Part shown: in pieces, positions 35,301 to 47,508 of the stretch
Layout: the number at the start of each line of letters is the position of its first letter
Numbering within the stretch: the first letter of the stretch is position 1
Source: Ciona savignyi
Lineage: Eukaryota > Chordata > Ascidiacea > Phlebobranchia > Cionidae
NCBI GenBank assembly: GCA_000149265.1
Contig: CH002977.1
Coordinates: 981,728-1,045,727, forward strand
Direction: 5' to 3'
DNA length: 64,000 nt
The notes under the pieces: generated by a model
Databases searched by the model: none
The model's input: the letters and a program-made list of their open reading frames with translations, nothing else
Told to the model about the DNA's origin: nothing
Made by a program: the position numbers and the translations under genes

Positions 35301-38201
35301 TGGCTACGTCGAGCCTGTCCCTGCGATTAGACGAGCAGTTAGTGAGGCCAAACGTGCTCTGGAAAAGGCTGGGCATGAACTGATTCCATTTAAGGTCCCA
35401 AAGATGCAAGAGGCGATGATAATACTAACATCATGTAAGACAACTCTCTTATATCGCCGCAAAGTTACGTTAAACTGTATTAAATATCCGAAAACGTCCC
35501 TTGATACATTTGTGGGTCTTCCTCGTTAAATATATTACGTGTGTTTTTCTAACCCAGTAGATTGAGATGGAATTTTAAAATTGTGTGCAATATATACAAC
35601 AAAGATCATGTTATAGCCTTGGGCAATTTTAATATACCTGACTATAACAATGCTAACTTTCAACAAACATTTTTTCCATATGTTGTTGTTCAACGATAAC
35701 CATGTATAAACACTGCAATACGTATTCCCGTATCTGTCAGTATACAATGACACACCCATAGGCCTATAATACAAACAACTTAAACTATAAGTATTGGACA
35801 CAAAATATAAGAGGACATATAAAGTTACACGACTATATCGAATGGCAGACATAATAAATTGCCGATAAATTCTTAGAAATACTTACATTATAGAATTTTT
35901 TCACATCACAGGCTTCTTCGCTGATGCTGGCGAGTTTAATATCGGCAGACTTAAAAGTGATCTTATTGATAAGCGCCTTGAAGAAATGTTCAAATTGTGG
36001 ACCTCTTCGGATATTAAATGCAAAATTCTTAGCTTGTTTAAGGTAGGAATTTATATATACGTCTCTCGATGTGACTCCATATGTGTTTTTTTCGTCAAAC
36101 GCTTGAAATACATGGCATGTCGCTCTGACAATTACCAGAGTGAATAATGAAATCGTAATACTTTGTCATTTTTTAGACAACATGGTCTAGTTATGCGGAA
36201 ACTTAAAAGTTTGGGTGATAAATTTCAGGTGATTCCCCTGAGAGGTTAAAAGCCAAAACTGTATTTAAAAAAAAATTTTTGGGGGGGGTATAGCGGTTGA
36301 ACGGCTGCTTCAACTTTTAATTAGATTTAATGCAATGTAAGTGCATTAGCTACTGATTTAACACTTAGAAGAAATAAAAAAGTACCTAGAAAAATACCCT
36401 AAAAAATAAGATTTTGTTCTCACATCATAATTGTGACAGTCATGGCATGGCGCCCAGCATCTAACAAAAGGAGTAACGAAAGCGCAATAAAATTTTGTCA
36501 TTAGTTATACAACATGGTTTAGATATGCAGAAACAAAAATTTTGGGTAATAAATTTTAGGTGATTCCCCTGATACTCCAAAAACCAAAACGGTTTTTTAA
36601 AACATTAGTTTTTTTTAAGCAGAGCGCTTAAACAGCTGCTCCAATTTTGATCGCATTTGGTGATTGTTAATGCGGTAGCTGCCGCTGTACCAACGAGAAA
36701 AAAGAAATAAAATACCTAGAAAAATACCCTAAAAATTATGATTTGTTCCTAAATCATATTTGTGACAAATGGCTTTAATTCAAAACATTTGTGCTGAAAT
36801 GTTTGTAAATCTAACACGATTATTCTTTTTCTTAACAACACATGAAAAATAAGTTTGGTTTGATAACTATGGGATCCATGCGTTTATGCTTGCAGTAACT
36901 TGTATGTTTATGCGTACTCGGTGTATAAAATACAAATGTGGTTAGGGACCCTGCTTGCATACATATATAGCATACAAAATGTGTTTTACAAATAGTGGTG
37001 GTTAAACACGTGGTTGACACTTTCTAGTATAATACCTGCAGTTATTTTGTGAAATGATATAAACGTTCTGGATGCGGATTTCCAACTAGCCACTACCCAA
37101 TCCCGACATGTATTTATTTGCATTGTACATTATGTACCGTACAACGATTTAAAACATACTGAACAACGTTCTTATCCATTACATTAAAACAAATAAAACA
37201 ATTGGAAAGTACAACACGCCAAGTAATTGCAATTGCCGGTTAGACCGCAAAAAGGATATGGTAATCAAACTGAGTTAACTTTCGTTGTTATGCAGTCTAA
37301 AAGACTCGGACAAGATTTGATTCTTCATAAAGGTGGCGACAGATCAACCACTCGATTGTGGGCATTGGGACGCCAAGCGGCTGCTTTCGCAAACGAATAT
37401 ATGAATGAGTGGAATAATTTGAAGTTGGATGTTCTAATCTGTCCACCCTATCCCTTAGTTGCCTGTCCGAAAGGATCTATTACTCACGCAACAAGTAAGT
37501 TAAAATTTTGTACAAAGTTGAACTGTGTTAGTTAGTTCATTTTGAGGCTTACGTTTTATTTTGAACTAATATCCATATACGTAATCTTTGACTCCACCTT
37601 CATATGGAAAACACTGCTTTTACTTTCTTTTTTTATTACTTTTTAGACCCGTTAGTTTTGGCTTGCAGAAAACCGTATACATGTATATGACATATACTTA
37701 TATACCCTGTTTGATTCGTAATAGGTAATCATGGATACTAACATTTCTACTTGAAGAAATGAATGGCGTACAATCAATAATGTTTTTTTACAAATAGTGA
37801 AAGTTAACACGTGGTTGACACTCTCTCTTGTTATTGTAGGTCTTGCCAGTTACACTGGACTATACAACTTGCTCAACTTTCCAGCTGGAGTTGTGCCAGT
37901 TACAAAAGTTACTCAAAAAGACATTGATGCTTTAAACCATTTCACCGGACATTATGGAGACGCATGGGATAAGCACAACAAAGAAGTAAGGACTAATTTT
38001 CTTTAAAGCTTGCGCATCTCTATTTTGTGCGTTCTTTATGTCGATTGTGACACATCTTGCTAACATTAACTTTAATAATAGGTTACAAAAGGTAGCATTG
38101 GGATGCCTGTGGGTGTTCAATGCGTAGCTCCAACATGGAAGGACGAATTGTGTCTTAAACTTATGAGAGAATTGGAAACACAAATGAAACAAGCCAACTA
38201 A
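32353..38201 (+). CDS. FAAH: Fatty-acid amide hydrolase (FAAH), complete
   Basis: Eleven exons join in phase: 32353-32556, 32676-32792, 33443-33592, 33816-33949, 34123-34346, 34404-34552, 35254-35434, 35912-36042, 37296-37494, 37840-37985 and 38082-38201. They give 584 aa, close to the 579 of mammalian FAAH. An N-terminal membrane segment lies at about residues 17-31 (GFVVLASIAAYSAVV), followed by a basic stretch, as in FAAH-1. The amidase-signature triad is K151 (PISIKE), S226 (GGSSSGE) and S250 (GTDTGGSIRVPS). The spacings of 75 and 24 residues equal those of K142-S217-S241 in the mammalian enzyme. The enzyme should hydrolyse fatty-acid amides such as anandamide at internal membranes. Introns 2, 8 and 9 hold pieces of the modular repeat family and intron 6 a SINE. 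The ATG at 32362 is an alternative start. Confidence 0.95.
32836..33140 (+). mobile_element. Decayed modular-family repeat in FAAH intron 2
   Basis: It contains AAAATGTGACCCATATTG, ACAGGGGTGTCATGTC and CAGGGGGATTCCCTGG, all degraded family landmarks. Confidence 0.55.
34858..35152 (-). mobile_element. tRNA-derived SINE in FAAH intron 6
   Basis: A well-preserved reverse copy. It has the tail complement AGGATAGGATAGGATATT at its left edge, the body with ATCGTCGGGTTACCGGAG and AAAGTGCCTTGCCCGAGGAC, and the tRNA-like head (TTTCGATTGAAAGGCG, then ACCGCCAGACTAACCGG) at its right edge. Confidence 0.8.
36080..37027 (+). mobile_element. Modular palindromic-family MITE in FAAH intron 8
   Basis: It has two modules (GCTTGAAATACATGGCATG and GTGACAGTCATGGCATGG starts, with degraded GGTGATTCCCC cores), then the GGGATCCATGCGTTTATGCT motif and the right end ACACGTGGTTGACACTTTCT-AG. 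It makes up most of this 1.25-kb intron. Confidence 0.8.
37645..37827 (+). mobile_element. Modular-family 3' end abutting the exon 10 splice acceptor of FAAH
   Basis: A 5'-truncated family copy with TTGGCTTGCAGAAAAC at its start and TTACAAATAGTG, then GTTAACACGTGGTTGACACT at its end. Its terminus is only about 12 nt before the AG that starts FAAH exon 10. Confidence 0.75.
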
Positions 38202-39035
38202 ACTGTTCCTTGTTGTGTTAAGGTTTATAATGGAATGTATACTGTTGGTCAATATTATTTACCCTTCCCCACCGACAAACCTGTCCAAACGTCACTGCCT
38301 GCTGTCTAATCCTGTAAATATATCATTTTAAATTCTGATATTATATATTTTCCTGCAATCGTAATGTATTATGCGCCTCCTCTAAATTTGAAAGGGGCGA
38401 ATATAAATTTCACCGCATTTTGTTTCCTTGTTTCTTTGTAACGCTTACTGAGCAAATCATCATGCAGAAATTTTCGACAAACATTATGGTTATTGACCGG
38501 CTCTACAAGAGTAAAGCACAAGAGAGTACCGTGACCGCACGTCAAAAATAAAATTTTGTTGTTTTATTGCATTCGCGCCCATTATTAATTTCACTATTAA
38601 TTGCCGTATTTTTTTTTACAAATCAGTCCACTTTGAAACTATGCCAATACGTATGCCTACCCTTGGCACCAAAGCTCCTTGTCGTGAGATGTCATAGCTG
38701 ATCACCTTTCTTTAAGTCTTAAATCCTTGATTTAAGCATTAATTGGTAAGGACAGCGATATCCTCGTCGTTGATTTAATCACCGAAACCTTACTATAATG
38801 AGTAATAATAAACGTACGGAACAGCTGAAAACTCAAGTTTAAAATAAATAGATAGATAATCTGAATATAAAGAAAAAAATATGCGTACACCCCATACACA
38901 CCTTCACATTTTTTTCGAAAAAAAACCCAACAAATTCCACTAGTGATCAATCTAATTTACCCTTCATAGAAAAAGGAAGGAAATCACCAATCGAGTGGAA
39001 TCTTCTAAAAGTGATGGATAATAGGGCTTTCTCAA
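38202..39035. other. 3' flank of FAAH; poly(A) signal at 38547-38552
   Basis: AATAAA at 38547-38552 is 346 bases after the FAAH stop codon. No other gene is supported here. Confidence 0.5.
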
Positions 39036-39735
39036 CAGACCCAAGAATATAAGCACGACGGCCGTTTTGCACCGAATATTCTTTAACAGCCTATATTTCT
39101 GGACTGGTAAGGATCATTTACTTTGAATTGTAAAGAAAGGTTCGGATAAATAAATTAAACTGGGAAAAGAACAAATTTACTCTACATACTATAATCTAAA
39201 AGAAAGGATCGTTTTCGACATTTTTGTCGACGATATTGCATAAGAGCCGATATCTCGAGATTGAAAATGACTATGTATAAGTTTTACACAAAGGTGTCGG
39301 TGTATAAACTAATTTAGAAAAATGCAAATGAACTCACAATAACCCAGTTTACTCCTGGACATCCCCGAAAATGTAAAACACACAGGTAATAATAATCCAA
39401 TAATAAAGAAGCAATAGACCCATATTTTTCTATACCCGTCTATATCTTTAAACATTTAATCCTATCCGAACCAGTGATCAGTCTTTTTAGACACCTCATA
39501 AAAACAATGACAATTTGCGTTAAGATTTTTAGAGGTGTCAACTAATATATATTAACTTTTTACGGGAAAATTTTGAGTAAATCCCGCTAGGGGATTGCCG
39601 ACAAAGTTATATATCCACAACTTTCTTTACAATTGAAAGTGAATAATGCTTACCACTGTCAACATATCGAGTGTTAAAGAATAATAGGCGCCGAAAATAG
39701 GCAAAACTGCCGTCGTGCCTATAATGTTGACCCTG
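39036..39735. mobile_element. Inverted-repeat element, ACGACGGC family
   Basis: The left arm (about 39050-39140, forward) has GCACGACGGCCGTTTTGC, ATTCTTTAACA, GGACTGGTAAGG and ACTTTGAATTGTAAAGAAAG. The same series appears in reverse at about 39605-39730. The arms flank about 460 bp of AT-rich sequence without coding capacity. Single-arm copies occur at 3361-3475 and about 26100-26180. Confidence 0.65.
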
Positions 39736-41000
39736 TGGAGGAAATTACCTGGGGTATTTTTGTTAAAATATACCACTGCATATTAAAAGCATATTACGTA
39801 ACACCTTTCCTTTCACATGGAGCGTAAATGAGACTTATCACTAGTTTCAATGTGGTTGAACTTCTGGGGATTTTCCGTAAGGATTAAAAACTTTTTTTTG
39901 TTTGTATTTAAATTCTGTAAATTGCTTTTCAGTGAGGAGATATTGACAATAACGCCAAAAATGCAGATTATGGATCTATTTATTACATTTTTTCGATTGT
40001 GAAAATTACCCTTAGTGTTTTTTTTTTGTAAAATTAAAGGTCCAGGCAAACTATCAACATGTCATTTAAGATTGATAAAAGTTTTAACCTAGATAATTGG
40101 TTCTTACCAATGACTTGGCGAGCTGATATGCCTATCACGAGCGCGGCGTATAGGAAATAATAAAAAAAAACGGAGCAAAAACAACGCCCCATTCGTATTC
40201 GAAGGTAACTGATAATTATCCTGACGAGATTTTTATATGAAGATGCCTGTGTTCTGCAAGCCTATTATCCCTTACATGAACGCGGTCGATTACGTGAGTG
40301 CTTTTTGCTATTATTGTAAGACGCGGAAATGGTTGCATAACATATACGTGAGTGTGAAGAAATAAGTCACCGATTGCACACAGTGTGATTGGGAGCAAGT
40401 GAAACTTTTATGATCTCTAGTGCCCTAATTTTGAAGCCCGTCTCTGTCTCTCATACTCAAGTTGCAAACTAAATAAAGTGTTATTTGCTCGATAACAAAG
40501 GAATCAAAGCAGGCCAACTTTGAAATCATGGCGCACCGAAATAGATCCGACTATACCGATGAAAAGTTATTTAACTGTTTTCGTTAAAGGCTAATGTGTT
40601 TTGTAATATTTGAATCACACGTTCTCTCTTTAGTGGGATAATGTTATTGTAACACAATGACAAAAATAATATCAACATTTTCACGATCTTTTTACTTGGC
40701 TTTTATTTCTCATTATATGTGTAACTCGCAATTGGCATACACAATAGCTAAAATGACAAGAAGCCCAATGATAGTTTGTACATATGCTGATAGTAATAAA
40801 CAACACAGAAAGCTATTTTTGAACACGCAGAAAAGAAATTAAATATGTAAATAGATCGAATTAATAATTTACATAACTGTTAAATCAAAATAAATTTAAC
40901 AGCAAACGGAAGCATAATTTTCAGTAAAGCAGCTACGAAAACAAAAACATCGTTCGGAAAGAGAATACATCACTTTGAACTGATTTAGAGTACAGATGAT
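39736..41000. other. Intergenic; no gene supported
   Basis: Short AT-rich open frames only. This stretch probably includes the 3' UTR of the minus-strand gene that ends at 41001. Confidence 0.4.
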
Positions 41001-44000
41001 TTAAGTAGATTTACAACCTTTTTGAAGCTCGAAGAACTGCTGCCTCCACTGGATTGGATTATTTAAATTTAGTTGGTCCTCTATGCGACTTGGGTTTGGG
41101 TATTTACTCATACCACCCCAATGTAGTCCGTAATCTAGAACTTTCTTTAAGAAACAAACCGCTTGTGGGTTGTTTCCACCTAAATTGTAAAAAACGTTGT
41201 CAGTAATTGCAAAATAGTCACAATTGTTTATAATTTAAGAGGAATGGTTCGTAAAATATTACTTGGGAACATTAACCAAATAGATATTGCTGTCGATTAT
41301 CCCAAATGACTCTTAAACTATAATAGAAGCTTTCTTACGGGCCAAGCAAGCTCCGTCGCAAACTTCGATTGTTGTATCCACTTCAATGTCTACTGCATGG
41401 CCGACCACGTAGTTGTTTGGTATGACCGGTTCAATTGGTTCATAGTCGCTATTTAATTCGGATACTTCCTCAAACGATTTTGTAACTCTAACCTAGAAAA
41501 CATAACATTTAAATTTTACAGAAATAATACGTCTTTTACGAATTAGTAACATATATCGGAATTGTATAAAACCAATTTTATAGCCAAGAAAGTGAAGATG
41601 GATCACCCCAAGATGTGACATGGATATTTTTGGACAGTGTGTTTATAGACTTAGCGAAAGAAGGCAAGAAAGGAATAGTCAAAGTAGACATTCACACAAA
41701 ATTACAATACACGACGAATTTCGGGAAAGTTTCCATGCTGGTGTTGTCGACTTTATTCAACTGTACTGAATGATAATTAGTAGCCATAAAGGGTATTTCC
41801 CAGAAATATGATGTTCTATTTTAGGTGTAAACTGGCTTAACTTTTCCGTCGCAATGCAAGTCCAGACAGACATCAGAGTGGTTAAAACTGTGTTTAAAAT
41901 AGAAGATTTTATGGGAAGGTGCCAACAAGTCGTTTATCGAACGCTCTTCAACCCTTTGGGCTATGACCTTTTTACAACCCGCTAATCAAAACTCAAAAAA
42001 TATTTATTGATTTTTCAGTATTAACGTTTTTTTAAGGCGATGGTTTTGACTGGTTTAGAGAGCATATTAAATTTATGCGGAACTCCATTGATGTGCAGCA
42101 CAAACGACGGGCACTGGATTCAAAATTCAGGAATGACGTTTCGCGTCACTTTGTGGCAACTTTGACCTTACCTACACGAAGTATGAATGTAATGTTTGAC
42201 TTTACTATGAAGTCGGACAGCTATGGAATAATTATATAGTTTTAGGGCTACAATTATATTGATGCCACATTTTACTCAATTTAAGCAGGATTTTAAATTT
42301 AAAACTGTTAACAAATAATTGACACTTTAAAGCAGTGCCTCTTTACCTTTTTCGGCCCACTTCAATTTATAATTACGTAAAACACCTTTGTTTACCACAA
42401 TGAACCGCGAACATCTTTTCTGGAAGGAAATTGTACATAAACACAGTTGACCAGCAATCAACTTCACTTGACGGATCCATCTATTTTAACCAAGCGTTTC
42501 TTGTATAAATATATATTGTAGCGGTGCAATCAGTGTCTAGTTTCCGTAATCGGCTATGCGTTTTTGTAGCTGAATAACATGTTTGCCATCAGCGCACGAA
42601 CCGATGTTTTTAATGAGATCGTGTGTGAATACCGTATAAATGAAGTTTTTTAAAGATCCGTGAATTGTTACCCGCTGTCTTGTCGGTTTGTTTAAATTTA
42701 GCTCGCCAGTTATACCAGATGCACAACCCTGAGCGAGGTAGGTAATTGTGAGCAGTCTATACGGTTCAATTGACAGTGCATGGTCACTAAACAAAGTCCT
42801 TTAGGTACATGAGGTGGTGACAAAGAGCTTTAAATTGAGGGTTTAAAATGTGAATTTTTAATTCGTTTTTAGATTGCTTCTAAACTGTCATCATTAGTGT
42901 AATACACTTCTGGAATGTTATTTATTGACACTTGGTTTGCACGCCCATCACGCATTTTTAGTATGGGGTTATTAGAAATCCAATACCTACATACCTTCTG
43001 TTTTTGTCCCCTTTTTCAGGCTAAATTGCCAGTTTGGAACACAGATTATAAGCAGAAACTAAAACGACATAGTGTCAAGTTTTTTGTGAAAAGAAGTTCA
43101 TTTTTAGCAAAGCATTGTTTTATATCACTAAACACGAGTTACCTAAAAATTGCGATAACAAACTTGCTCTTCTGCTTTTTGTCTTTATTATAACCCGACT
43201 TCACTTATTCCCCCAGGCAAAAAAGTAGCAGTCACAGTTTATGTCGACAATATGCTTGTATATTTGAAACCACGGAACGTTTACTGTACTAACGCACTGA
43301 TTAGCAGCTATATCAGATAAGATAATATCAAAAGGTCATGTTATTGTCACGTTTCTTCACTGGTATATAAATCTCCTACCTTGACCCGACATGCTTTTGC
43401 CCAGTCGTTCATTTTGCTCAATGCCCATTTAAACCCGTAGTTGATGCGTATCGTATCTGAACCCCTTGGCTTTACATTTGTGTTTATATAGTTCAGCAGC
43501 GTACACACTGAAATAGAAAATCTTAGAATATTCATTAAACAGATATGCGGAAACATATGATGCGATTTTACATCGTCAACCAGCAAAGGTCGATCTTGTA
43601 ACCGAAGCTTTGTTAACTTTTACCCAGTGTTACCTGCTTCTTTGCAGCACTGCCTTCCATTTGGACCTCCACATTTACCGGGATAATACAAACCATCACA
43701 GAAGTTTGTGTTGGTAAGACAATGGCCTCCTTCCGCTTGGCAAACCATATCTTGTTGGACCGCATCCTGCGCAATAGGGCCTGCGATACATTGCCAGTAT
43801 TGATAAGTTTTCTCTTGTTGACTATGTACTTAATCTGGCCGTACGTAATAGTTATAATTATCACGGATAAAAACTTAAAAAAATAAAAAGACAAAACTAT
43901 AGTAAACACACTTAAAAACACGCGGTATAACATTATAATAAATACATGGCCGTTAAACTTAATATTTATAATCACTAATTTTCGCGGAATAAAATTATTT

Positions 44001-47000
44001 TTAAATCAATATTAATAAAATTAGACCGTTGAAAAAAATTTGCAGCAAGTCTCTACCCAGAAAAGCATTTAAAAATGACGGGAGGCCGAATGTTATGTCA
44101 CTCAGTATTGTTATTCAACTGATTATTATAGTAATTTTAAATCGGACCAAAGTATGGTATAACATATGCGAACTATATTTTTTGGTCGCTGATTAGAATT
44201 TTTCGCCAGGATATTCGATTAGTTTTGTACTTATTTTCACTTACTGCATATTCATGTTCCAATGTGCCAAACCGATTAATTTAAGTAATCCCGTTTATAT
44301 AACTTTTGTCGTGTTTTCACGCCATTTATGCAAAACGGCAGGAAAGACTGCTTAATTATAATACTTCGTAATTTCAAATGTAACTTTCGCATATGGGCCT
44401 ATATATATTATTTTCTAAACCGAAAAAATGCTTATCGAAATAGAAAATCTATTTTCGTTTGACCGTTGAAACTATGACTTTTGCTGTCTCACCCCCGGCG
44501 ATAAACATGTGTATCTTATCGAAAGTCGTGGTTGTATGTACGCACGATTTCCCGAAATTCTAAACGAAAATGAGGTTGCATTTTACATCATTTAGGTAGT
44601 ATTATGACATCCAGATATTATGCGATTATAGTTGTGATATATTAAAAAGTGTTGTTTTTTACCATACCAAGTTTCGACCTGTAATGTGATCGTAAGTTAG
44701 TCCATATAGGTGATAAGCGTCACTTTGTAACACTATATCCCTCAATTACTTAGGGTGGAAGCACGTATTATCGGTAGTCTGTTTCATAACTAACTTACAT
44801 GTTTGTGGGGTGCATGGTAAACAGCATCTTCGCCCATTGTTTCCGTCGCAAAGCCCTGGAACATACCCCCCCGGGCAAGTAATGTTTCGCCATTCCTGGC
44901 ACACACCACCCTGTTCGTGACATAAGAAGTCCACGGGTAGAGCTGTAATTTAGAAATTGCAAAAGATAATATTATCACAAGGATCGATTGTTTTCAACTT
45001 TAAAGCAATATACGTATTTGGCTGTTGTGCAATACTTACAAAAACACGGCATTGCAGTTTCAAATTCAAACACAGTTTTTTTATTTAAAAGGAAGTTGCG
45101 ATTATTTGTAGTATGAGATGATTTGAAATATCAACACTGATTAACATTTTCCAATTTTATTTGATTTTTAAATTTTTAAATGGTGGAATTAAAATGTAAT
45201 CATGACTGTTATTTTAGTTAAATTCTAGCAAAAACGCCATTATTGTAAATAAGATTGCCGATCTTTTTCTGCGCGTATTTATGTTACAGACAATAACGTT
45301 TTGGTCTTAATTTTTGTGATGAAATGGGTCAAGTCTTGAAACACGTTGTGTACTATGGGGGGTACCATCCTAAAACAATTCCAAACAAGATCCGGTGACG
45401 TGAATTGCACTAAAATATACTAAAGTTTTAAATATATTTTGATTTTCAGTGCATGTTTTGCGCTGTGTATGTCCTATAACGTTTTCATGAGACGTGAGAG
45501 AGCACGTAATTAACAACACCTTGTTAACGTTACTGCCTTAGTACCTAACAAAAGGACATTTAAAAAGTTAGAAACACGTAGCATTCGCAGTGGGTTGGTG
45601 ATTAGTTTGTAGATAATATCTTCATGATAATAGAATTTGTTTTAAAGGATATTAAGACCCGGAATAGCAATAAATAAAGCTGTCGAAAATTGAACTACAA
45701 GGTTTTTCATTACAGTTAAAATTCATACAAATTGTACAATCGAATGTACTGAACCGCATTTGATATCTACCCAAATGGGATTCATAGTTCGACAAGTGTC
45801 GGGATGGTTGCAGACCTGTAGGTCAAACATAGTTCGTGTGTTGTGTGACTTCAGTTCGCGGAATTACAGCAAGGCATTCACGTTTCATGGAACCCAACCT
45901 TCAATTTTTAGAAACAGTTTTGGCTCTAAATTGTAAACGTGAAAACCTAAAACCATGGAGTGACATTAAAAAATGAAATACGTGACAGGTAACAAAATCC
46001 AAATAAGTGTTGGATAAGATATAAAGATGAGTATAAAAGTTCGTGGTGGGTCAGTGGACGTTGGAAAATTTGACATAATTTGTCAAAGTCATATCCCAGA
46101 CTTTTAGTAACAAAATCCATAACCACGACTGGAATGGTAATCCGTTGTTCCAGAAATTACGCACGCTGCATGACACAGTTGGACTTGCAGATACTTTCTT
46201 CAAAGTATTCGGTAACGTGTACAACTGCGCACTTAATTTCACTATGTGTAACCGAAGACTTAGGTTCGTAATACGAGTATATACGCCTTTGGTTGAAAAA
46301 ATGGTTGAATTTTGCACGAACTGCTCGTGTAGAGATTCATATACATTATTTCACCTCTATCTCTTTGTATTCCGGATCAGACACACATTATCAGTTATTT
46401 ATTTATTTATTTGTTTACGATCAGCCTTCCAAGTAAGGCTCAGGTAAGCTCTTAGACCTTATACAAGTCTAACCAGGTTATTTATCCACTTTAGCCAAAG
46501 TGGTTATAAATAGGTTTAACTACATATGCGCCGCTAACCTGCATCGCATGTAGCGCCCACGTTGCATAAAGATTCGGTGCAACAACATCGACAAAATGAC
46601 ACAAGTCCGTTGTGATTACATTGTGGATGACGGGCGCTGTTGTTGTTCTGGAAATTATTTAGTTAGTCACGAGAGATAAAATGTGTAGACATTTGTCCTT
46701 ATATCTTCCACAAACACCAGATACAATGCTTGATTTCACCTTCCGACCTGATCGCACTTTATAGTAGTTTGTATGTCATAAAACCAACCTGATTTTCTTC
46801 ATTCCTACATGCAAGTCTTTGCTTGCATCGTTTTGTGACCATCAAACGGTCATGATTCCTTCGCGCAAGAGTTGTGCATACGTCCTGATATGCAAATGAT
46901 GTCAACATGCGAATATTTAATCCATCAATGTCGATGTGGTGCGACGATTTGCACAGGCAAGGTCAATTCCAGGGCAACCCTCGTTTTATTAATTAAGGCG

Positions 47001-47508
47001 CTTATGTCTTGATAGGTAGATTAATTTTATCAAGTTGCAGAGAAAGTTATAACGTATAAAAAGAGTGCTGGAAATGCTAAAAATGATAACTGTAAATAAT
47101 ACCTGAGCCAATTGTGATCTTATTTGACTTCTAACAAAATTTGATATAATTTGCGCCCAATTTTATTTACGGCCCGATAAGACGCCGCGGGTATATACTG
47201 AAGTTAGACACAGCAAAGTTACGCCAATGAAAATTGTCTATTTCCAAACAACTTACGAAGGCAGAAACACATCTTTGCACACTTCCTGTCCTCGCACATT
47301 CTTCATATCCTGGTGCGTTACAGGTCCAACATCGTAAAGCTGGAGAAACATGTCAAATTAGCAGTAAAAGACCTTAATTTTTCTTACGTACGGACTTTAA
47401 TATAGTTTGTTAATAAAAAAGAAGTACAGTTCATGGTTAAATGGTTTAGTTACCTGAAGTGACGAATCCAAAACAAACAACAACAAAACAAATAATAACG
47501 ACCCGCAT
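41001..47508 (-). CDS. Secreted Ly6/uPAR + Cys-rich + peptidase-M15-like protein
   Basis: Nine exons join with matching phases: 47454-47508, 47257-47339, 46789-46884, 46539-46647, 44799-44942, 43634-43780, 43380-43507, 41339-41492 and 41001-41179. They give 364 aa. Residues 1-18 are a signal peptide. Residues 20-115 form a Ly6/uPAR (LU) domain, opening LRCWTC and closing CRCCCTESLCN. Two Cys-rich repeats of about 40 aa follow (CHEQGGVCQEW...GLCDGNNGRRCC and CQAEGGHCLTN...GKCGGPNGRQCC). Residues 213-364 resemble zinc D-Ala-D-Ala peptidases of family M15: VVGHAVDIE at 283-291 matches the SxHxxGxAxD motif and HWGGMSKYPNPSRIEDQ matches the WGG...DPxHFD region. The motif His is Y282, its Ser is N280, and the late His is R337; only D289 remains of three metal ligands. 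It is probably a catalytically dead binding protein. Invertebrate M15 proteins often carry GG-C-rich N-terminal repeats; the added LU domain is what surprises. Intron 7 is 1.85 kb. Confidence 0.8.
41584..42239 (+). other. Coding-like + strand segments inside an intron
   Basis: Three open stretches follow acceptor-like sites: 41584-41773, about 41825-41985 and about 42036-42239. They lie in the seventh intron of the minus-strand LU/M15 gene. Composition looks protein-like on the + strand, but I find no good donors, no start codon and no known domain. The third stretch is also open and protein-like in another frame, so chance is a real alternative. Confidence 0.2.
46027..46341 (+). other. Second coding-like + strand segment in an intron of the LU/M15 gene
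   Basis: A short frame beginning at ATG 46027 ends just before an acceptor-like CTTTTAG. A frame from about 46101 stays open for more than 75 codons with near-even third-base use and includes NCALNFTMCNRRLRFVIRV. No family is recognised and the boundaries are not defined. It could belong with the segments at 41584-42239, or be chance. Confidence 0.2.
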
